Below, piece by piece: positions 22,795 through 27,207 of a stretch of DNA of 27,207 bases (its first letter is position 1; each line of letters opens with the position of its first letter). Origin of the DNA: UBA7803 sp041608775 (GTDB lineage: Bacteria > Pseudomonadota > Gammaproteobacteria > Pseudomonadales > Azotimanducaceae). The translations under genes and the position numbers were made by a program. The notes beneath the pieces were generated by a model. That model saw only the letters and a program-made list of their open reading frames with translations, ran no database searches and had not been told where the DNA came from. Where the stretch lies: contig JBFISC010000015.1 in NCBI GenBank assembly GCA_041608775.1, positions 1-27,207 of the forward strand, read 5' to 3'.

Positions 22795-23196
22795 CTATCT
22801 CTCGAACGCCTCGGGGTGCTGTCGGCCGGAATCCGCGATCTCGTCCCAGCCGGCCCTGGAATCAACCCAGATGTGGTGGGTGACCTTCAGCGACTCGCCG
22901 CCTGCGGAGATCAGACCGGCCGGGATGAACGTCGTCGCCGGATCGTTGGCGCCGGGCAGGGCCGAGCCGCAGATTCGGCAGAACCAGCACTGCCAGTCCG
23001 CGCCGGGCTTCTTCCAGGTCGCCACCTGCTCCTCGCCCCGGGTCCACCGGAAGGACTCGTTGCCGACGACCAGCACGGCGATACCGTTGCTGCCGGTAAA
23101 CCGGCGACAGATCGAACAGTGGCAGACGAAAACGTCGCTGAGTTCGGGATTTACCTCGAACGCGACGGCACCGCAGTTGCATTGCCCTTCAGCCAT
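22795..23196 (-). CDS. GFA / CENP-V family zinc-binding protein
   Basis: A 133-residue protein with complete zinc-ligand sets: CNCG (residues 7-10), CHCSICR (25-31) and CRICG (72-76). The rest (WTRGEEQVATW, then HIWVDSRAGWDEIAD near the C-terminus) is typical of compact GFA proteins. GAGG precedes the ATG by about 5 nt. It is the second GFA protein in this window, clearly divergent from the one at 20056-20538. It is flanked by a VOC remnant 6 bases upstream and a truncated GFA copy 5 bases downstream. Molecular function is unproven for the family. Confidence 0.88.
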   Translation of the reverse strand: MAEGQCNCGAVAFEVNPELSDVFVCHCSICRRFTGSNGIAVLVVGNESFRWTRGEEQVATWKKPGADWQCWFCRICGSALPGANDPATTFIPAGLISAGGESLKVTHHIWVDSRAGWDEIADSGRQHPEAFER

Positions 23197-23202
23197 TGAT
23201 CC

Positions 23203-23310
23203 TCAGCTCCGCTGCAGCACGCTGCGCTCGTACCAGATTTCGATCTCGTACCCGTCGGGATCCAGCAGGTACAGGTACGGCGAGCCAGGTTCGAACTTGC
23301 CCGTGGGTCC
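23203..23310 (-). pseudogene. C-terminal remnant of a VOC (glyoxalase-fold) gene
   Basis: The frame encodes 35 residues ending in a TGA: GPTGKFEPGSPYLYLLDPDG then YEIEIWYERSVLQRS. The last beta strands of VOC proteins (LxDPDGxxIEIW) are unmistakable, including the metal-ligand Glu. In-frame TGA TGA codons lie directly upstream and no N-terminal part follows before the carboxylesterase gene, so only the 3' end of the gene survives. It ends 6 bases before the GFA start, as in an operon. Confidence 0.7.
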
Positions 23311-23345
23311 TCATCATCCCGGTGCCCCCGAGTTGGGGTGGTGAC

Positions 23346-24929
23346 TCACACCGTCGCCCACAGGTTCCGTATGGCGGCATCCGGATCGTTCACCACCCGG
23401 CATTCGGCATCCAGGATCATGGTGGCGCGCCGCGCCTTGTCGTACTCGGGCCAGTCGGGCAGCGTCGGGGTGCTCGGGTTGCCGGTCCTGGCGAAGGCGA
23501 TCCAGGCCTCGCTCATGCGGGTCGCCAGCGCTTGTGATTCGGGCTCGGTCGAGGCCCACGGGGTCTTGTCCAGGTTGTCGAAGGCGAACGCGATTTCCAG
23601 CGCATGATGCGAGAGCAGCTTCGGATCGGTGCGCGATTGCCAGGTGAAGTAATACATGTAGGTCGCCGGCCCTTGCTCGGCCTTGCGGGTCGCCAGGGTG
23701 ATGGAGTCGTAGCGGTAGGTGCGATCCGAGGTGATCAGCACCCAGCGTTCCGCCGGGCTGGTCTGGGGGTAGGCGCGTGCATAGGCGTCCAGCACCCGGT
23801 CCCTGGCGTTGCCCACCATCATGGCCACCCGTGCCGCGAGCTCTGCCTCGCTCAGGGTCTGCTCGTAGATCTTCGGATCGTCGCGGAAGAACAGCGCCAT
23901 CTCGTGACGGTTGCTGCCGATCAGCAGCGGCACCTGGGCCGAGTGCGGGCTCGCCACGGGATCGAAGGCGTACTCGGGCAGCTCGGGGACGCCGACGGTG
24001 GGGACGAAGCCGCGCTGCTCGAAGCGGCCCTTCAGCCGGGCGGCATCATCGAACCCGGCGGCCACGGCGTCGTGGGCGGTGAGCAACTTGGCCACGGAAA
24101 GCTCGCGCATCCTGGCCGCTTCCCGGGGCGGGATTCCCAGCGCGTCGAGGAACGCCGCGGCCACCTCGGTCGCCTTGTCCCGGGGCTGCAGGTGCAGTCC
24201 GGGACCGCTCTGGACGATTGCCCGGTGGAACAGGCCGCGAGCGTCGGGCATGCCCATCAGCGTGGAGGTCTTACGCCCGCCGCCGGACTCGCCGAATACC
24301 GTCACGTTGCCAGGATCACCGCCGAAACGGCGGATGTTCTGGCGCACCCACTGCAGGGCGTGGATGATGTCGAGCATGCCGAGGTTGCCGGTGCCGGAGA
24401 ACTCGCCGCCGGCCAGATCGGCCAGGTGGAGAAAGCCGAACACGTTGAGTCGGTGGTTGAGCGTAACCACCACCACGTCGCCGCGTTGACACAGGTTCAC
24501 GCCGTCGTAGCTCGGGCTCGAGCCGGACAGGGTGGCGAACCCGCCGCCGTGCAGCCACACCATTACCGGGCGCTCAGCGCCGTCGCCGAGCCCGGGCGTC
24601 CACACGTTCAGCACCAGGCAATCCTCGTCCACGCGGGCATCCTGGAACAGCGCGCTGGGCGGCTGGGGGGCCGCCGGCCCGTAGTCGAAGGCGTCCCGGG
24701 TTTCCCGCCAAGGCTGCGGGTTGCGCGGGCGCCGGAACCGGTACTCGCCCCCGGTGGGCGCGCCGTAGGGAATGCCTTTGAACACGCTGATGCCGTCCTC
24801 CAGGCGGCCGCGCACGGGCCCGTTGCTGGTCTGCACCAGCGGGTCGCCGGCCGCGGCGCCGAGACTGAGCCCAGGCGCCAGCGCCAGCGCGCCCAGGCGG
24901 GTGAAAGCCCGTCGGCTGATGGTGCTCAT
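23346..24929 (-). CDS. Type B carboxylesterase (para-nitrobenzyl esterase-like), Tat-exported
   Basis: A 527-residue serine esterase. The N-terminus MSTISRRAFTRLGALALAPG has a twin-arginine motif and hydrophobic core, cleaved near AAAGDP. The family segments are in order: FKGIPYGAP (50-58), EDCLVLNVWTP (102-112), WLHGGGF (oxyanion, 125-131) and VFGESGGG (211-218) with the nucleophile Ser215. The elbow is GESGGG instead of the usual GESAGG. LSHHALEIAFAF near residue 440 carries the catalytic His. GGAGGGG lies about 7 nt before the ATG. It diverges from the serine hydrolase gene to the right. Natural substrate unknown. Confidence 0.93.
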   Translation of the reverse strand: MSTISRRAFTRLGALALAPGLSLGAAAGDPLVQTSNGPVRGRLEDGISVFKGIPYGAPTGGEYRFRRPRNPQPWRETRDAFDYGPAAPQPPSALFQDARVDEDCLVLNVWTPGLGDGAERPVMVWLHGGGFATLSGSSPSYDGVNLCQRGDVVVVTLNHRLNVFGFLHLADLAGGEFSGTGNLGMLDIIHALQWVRQNIRRFGGDPGNVTVFGESGGGRKTSTLMGMPDARGLFHRAIVQSGPGLHLQPRDKATEVAAAFLDALGIPPREAARMRELSVAKLLTAHDAVAAGFDDAARLKGRFEQRGFVPTVGVPELPEYAFDPVASPHSAQVPLLIGSNRHEMALFFRDDPKIYEQTLSEAELAARVAMMVGNARDRVLDAYARAYPQTSPAERWVLITSDRTYRYDSITLATRKAEQGPATYMYYFTWQSRTDPKLLSHHALEIAFAFDNLDKTPWASTEPESQALATRMSEAWIAFARTGNPSTPTLPDWPEYDKARRATMILDAECRVVNDPDAAIRNLWATV

Positions 24930-25066
24930 CGATGTCCCCTCCCGTTGTCTGATCGAAGGGTACGCCAGGTGAACGGGAAGAACACAGTGGTTGCATCCTG
25001 CAGTTGTCTGCTCGGGACGAATTGACTAGCCTTGGGCGCTTTTTTTGTTTTCTGAGGGTTATGTGC

Positions 25067-26455
25067 ATGGGCGGTTTCCCGAACGCTTCCGCGCTGCGTG
25101 GGCGCGGGATGGTGTGGGTGATGGTCGGCCTGCTGCTGGCACTGCCGGTGCAGGCGCGGGACCTGCCGCTGGCCCGTCCGGATCGGGAGGGCATGTCGGC
25201 AGAGCGCCTGCAGCGCCTGACCGAGCACATGAACCAGGCGGTGGCCGACGGCGAGATGGTGGGCGGGCTGGGTCTGATCGCCCGGGACGGTCGGGTGGTG
25301 TACCGGCAGACCTACGGTCTGGCCGATCGCGAGACCGGACGACCCATGACGGAAGATACGATCTTCCGCATCTACTCCATGTCCAAGCCGATCACCGCGG
25401 TGGCGGTGATGATGCTCCACGAGGAAGGCCGTTTCTTCCTCAATGATCCGGTAGCCCGCTACGTTCCGGAACTGGCGAACCTCAAGGTGGCGCGGTCCAC
25501 GGCCGACGGCGACGGCATCCGCACGACCTCGGACGGCACCACTACCCGGACCATGGGCGAAGGCGATACCGACATGCTTGGCAAAACCCGCGATCCGGTG
25601 CGCCAGCCGACCATCCGCGATCTCCTCACCCACACCGCCGGATTCACCTACGGCGTTTTCGGCAATACCGAGGTCGACAAGCTGTACCGCGAAGCGGCGC
25701 TGATGTCCGACGACGCGGATCTCAAGCAGTTCGTCACCGCGCTCGGCAAGCTGCCGCTGCAGTACGACCCGGGCACCCGCTGGCACTACAGCGTGGCCGT
25801 GGACGTGCAGGGGCGGCTGGTGGAGGCGGTATCCGGCATGTCCTTCGGCGAGTTCCTGAAGCAGCGCATCTTCGAGCCTCTGGGAATGGTGGACACCAGC
25901 TTCATCGTCCCTGCGGACAAGTGGGGGCGGGTAGCTCAGCTCTACAGCCCGAAAGGCGCCGGTGAGGGCGCGAGCGCCTTCATGACGCGGTCCACCTCGA
26001 GGGAGCTGGTGGTGGCCGACGACCGGCTCAACGACGGTTACCGCGAAGGCGCGAAGTTCGAAGGCGGCGGCGGCGGCCTGGTCTCCACCGCGGCCGATTA
26101 CCTGCGCTTCTGCCAGATGCTGCTGAACGGCGGCGAGCTCGACGGCGTGCGGCTGCTGTCGCCGAAGACCGTGGAGCTGATGACCCGCAACCATCTCGGT
26201 GACATCCGCATGGGTTTCGGCCGTCAGGGCGTCGGGTTCGGGCTCGGGTTTGCGGTAGCGCTGGACAAGGGGCAGATCGGCGAGATCGGCTCCGACGGCG
26301 AGTACAACTGGGGCGGGGCCGCCGGCACCCGGTTCTGGATCGACCCGCAGGAGAGGCTCATCGGCATCTTCATGGTGCAGAGCATTCCCCACCGCACCCG
26401 GCTCGGCAGCGAGTTCAAGAACCTGACCTACCAGGCCATCGTCGCCGACCCGTGA
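25067..26455 (+). CDS. Exported serine hydrolase of the beta-lactamase (class C)/transpeptidase-like fold
   Basis: A 462-residue protein from ATG 25067, chosen because GAGGG lies 8 nt upstream; ATG 25061 is in frame but too close. Residues 14-31 (MVWVMVGLLLALPVQA) form a signal peptide. The active-site SxxK is SMSK at 104-107, the second motif is YSV at 241-243, and a third-motif equivalent is in YNWGGAAGT. IRDLLTHTAGFTYG and PLGMVDTSF are family hallmarks. Related proteins act as esterases or peptidases rather than true beta-lactamases, so resistance should not be assumed. Its stop overlaps the next start as GTGA, coupling it to a cytochrome/beta-propeller gene. Confidence 0.91.
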   Translation: MGGFPNASALRGRGMVWVMVGLLLALPVQARDLPLARPDREGMSAERLQRLTEHMNQAVADGEMVGGLGLIARDGRVVYRQTYGLADRETGRPMTEDTIFRIYSMSKPITAVAVMMLHEEGRFFLNDPVARYVPELANLKVARSTADGDGIRTTSDGTTTRTMGEGDTDMLGKTRDPVRQPTIRDLLTHTAGFTYGVFGNTEVDKLYREAALMSDDADLKQFVTALGKLPLQYDPGTRWHYSVAVDVQGRLVEAVSGMSFGEFLKQRIFEPLGMVDTSFIVPADKWGRVAQLYSPKGAGEGASAFMTRSTSRELVVADDRLNDGYREGAKFEGGGGGLVSTAADYLRFCQMLLNGGELDGVRLLSPKTVELMTRNHLGDIRMGFGRQGVGFGLGFAVALDKGQIGEIGSDGEYNWGGAAGTRFWIDPQERLIGIFMVQSIPHRTRLGSEFKNLTYQAIVADP

Positions 26456-27207
26456 GTCCCGTGGCCTCGATTCTCAATTCGGCCATTCGGCTGACTGCCC
26501 GCGCGCTCGTCGGGGTGCTCGCCGCCTGGCCGGTTGCAGCTCCGGCGTCCGAACCGGAGGCGCCAGCGCATCCGGGCGCAGCCGTCTACCGGACCCATTG
26601 CGCCGCCTGTCACGATGAACCGGGATCGACCCGGGCGCCGGGTCTGGAGGACCTGCAGCGGCTGAGCGCGGACTCCCTGCGGTTGTCGCTGACCGAGGGC
26701 GCGATGCAGCAGCAGGCGAGCGGCATCGACCGGCGCGCGCTGTTCGAGCTGATCGACTACCTGGCCGCCCGGGAAGCCGACAGCGGCGAGTGGCTGGCAG
26801 GCATCATGTGCGGGGCTTCCGCCCGCGGCGTGGATCTGAGCCAGCCGGTGGCGCTGCCGATGGTGGGCGTGGACCCGCACAGCTCCCGGCGGCTCAGCGC
26901 CGCCCAGGCGGGTCTCGCCAGCACCGAGCTGGGTCGGCTGGAGCTGGCCTGGGCCCTCGGCTTTCCTGACACCACGTCGCTGCGATCGGCGCCGGTGATC
27001 ATCGGCGACACCATGTTCTACACGCCGGTCCAGACCGGCCGGCTGCTGGCGCTGGACGTCACCGTGCCCTGCGTCAAGTGGGTCTACGACGCGGGCACTC
27101 AGCTGCGAACCTCCATTTCCTTCGGCGCGCTCGGCAGGGGCGGCCGCAAGGCGCTGGTGCTGGCCGACCGCCTCGGCCGCGTGCACGCCGTGGACCCGCG
27201 CAGCGGC
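26452..27207 (+). CDS. Exported cytochrome c / PQQ-type beta-propeller protein (partial, 3' end outside window)
   Basis: The frame is open from GTG 26452 to the window edge (252 codons). The GTG overlaps the previous stop in GTGA; GTG 26461 is an alternative. A signal peptide (residues about 5-32, ARALVGVLAAWPVAAPA) precedes a cytochrome c domain with haem site CAACH at 50-54 and FELIDYLAAR at its end. From about residue 165 the sequence turns into beta-propeller repeats (APVIIGDTMFYTPVQTGRLL and ALD-x-x-x-P-x-V-K-W-x-YDAG). The order cytochrome then propeller resembles cytochrome-containing quinoproteins such as polyvinyl-alcohol-dehydrogenase-like proteins. Whether it binds PQQ cannot be judged from the visible part. 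Confidence 0.83.
   Translation, partial: MSPVASILNSAIRLTARALVGVLAAWPVAAPASEPEAPAHPGAAVYRTHCAACHDEPGSTRAPGLEDLQRLSADSLRLSLTEGAMQQQASGIDRRALFELIDYLAAREADSGEWLAGIMCGASARGVDLSQPVALPMVGVDPHSSRRLSAAQAGLASTELGRLELAWALGFPDTTSLRSAPVIIGDTMFYTPVQTGRLLALDVTVPCVKWVYDAGTQLRTSISFGALGRGGRKALVLADRLGRVHAVDPRSG

Noticed and set aside
23326..23338. CCCC-GAGTT-GGGG hairpin after the carboxylesterase stop as a terminator
   Set aside because: The stem is only four base pairs and no T-tract follows on either strand.
23604..25025. A 473-codon + strand open frame opposite the carboxylesterase
   Set aside because: It is antisense to a well-conserved esterase with all catalytic segments, and its translation has no recognisable family.

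Overview
The window is a dense, GC-rich, typically bacterial stretch. It has short intergenic gaps (none above about 300 bases), many 4-22 nt overlaps, GTG starts, and no RNA gene, CRISPR array or insertion sequence that I could see. Gene content (a phasin, c4-like cytochromes c, Nei, CPA1 and SSS sodium-linked transporters, DUF2256 beside a photolyase-like gene) suggests a proteobacterium. A salt-adapted or marine gammaproteobacterium is most likely, but no rRNA or single-copy marker is present to fix this.

Layout. 1-1.6 kb: the last codons of a + strand gene (probably an ABC transporter ATPase), then a minus-strand phasin followed by a truncated acyl-CoA synthetase. 1.7-9.8 kb: a galactoside-use locus. 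The + strand carries an SSS symporter, a tiny membrane protein and a GH36 alpha-galactosidase. The minus strand carries galK-galT, and a GH42 beta-galactosidase diverges from galK. Neither glycosidase has a signal peptide, so intact galactosides are probably imported, cut in the cytoplasm and fed through GalK/GalT. galE is not in the window. 9.8-11.9 kb: a minus-strand HSL-type hydrolase and a cluster of two c4-like monohaem cytochromes plus a one-helix protein.

12.0-16.9 kb: a DNA-repair block made of the ligase-associated MBL exonuclease, its ATP-dependent ligase, convergent Nei glycosylase, a 52-residue DUF2256 zinc protein, and a photolyase-like protein whose two domains seem to be in reversed order. 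17.0-20.0 kb: the most unusual gene, a single protein joining an N-terminal serine alpha/beta-hydrolase to a C-terminal caspase-like (C14) protease. A CPA1 cation/proton antiporter follows 4 nt later.

20.0-23.3 kb: a small detoxification-like set (GFA-type zinc proteins, an exported VOC protein, a TetR regulator with a palindrome over its probable promoter, DUF899). It includes decayed remnants of another VOC gene and another GFA gene. 23.3-27.2 kb: a Tat-exported type B carboxylesterase, a divergent exported beta-lactamase-fold serine hydrolase, and, coupled to it by a GTGA overlap, a cytochrome c/beta-propeller protein that runs off the window edge.
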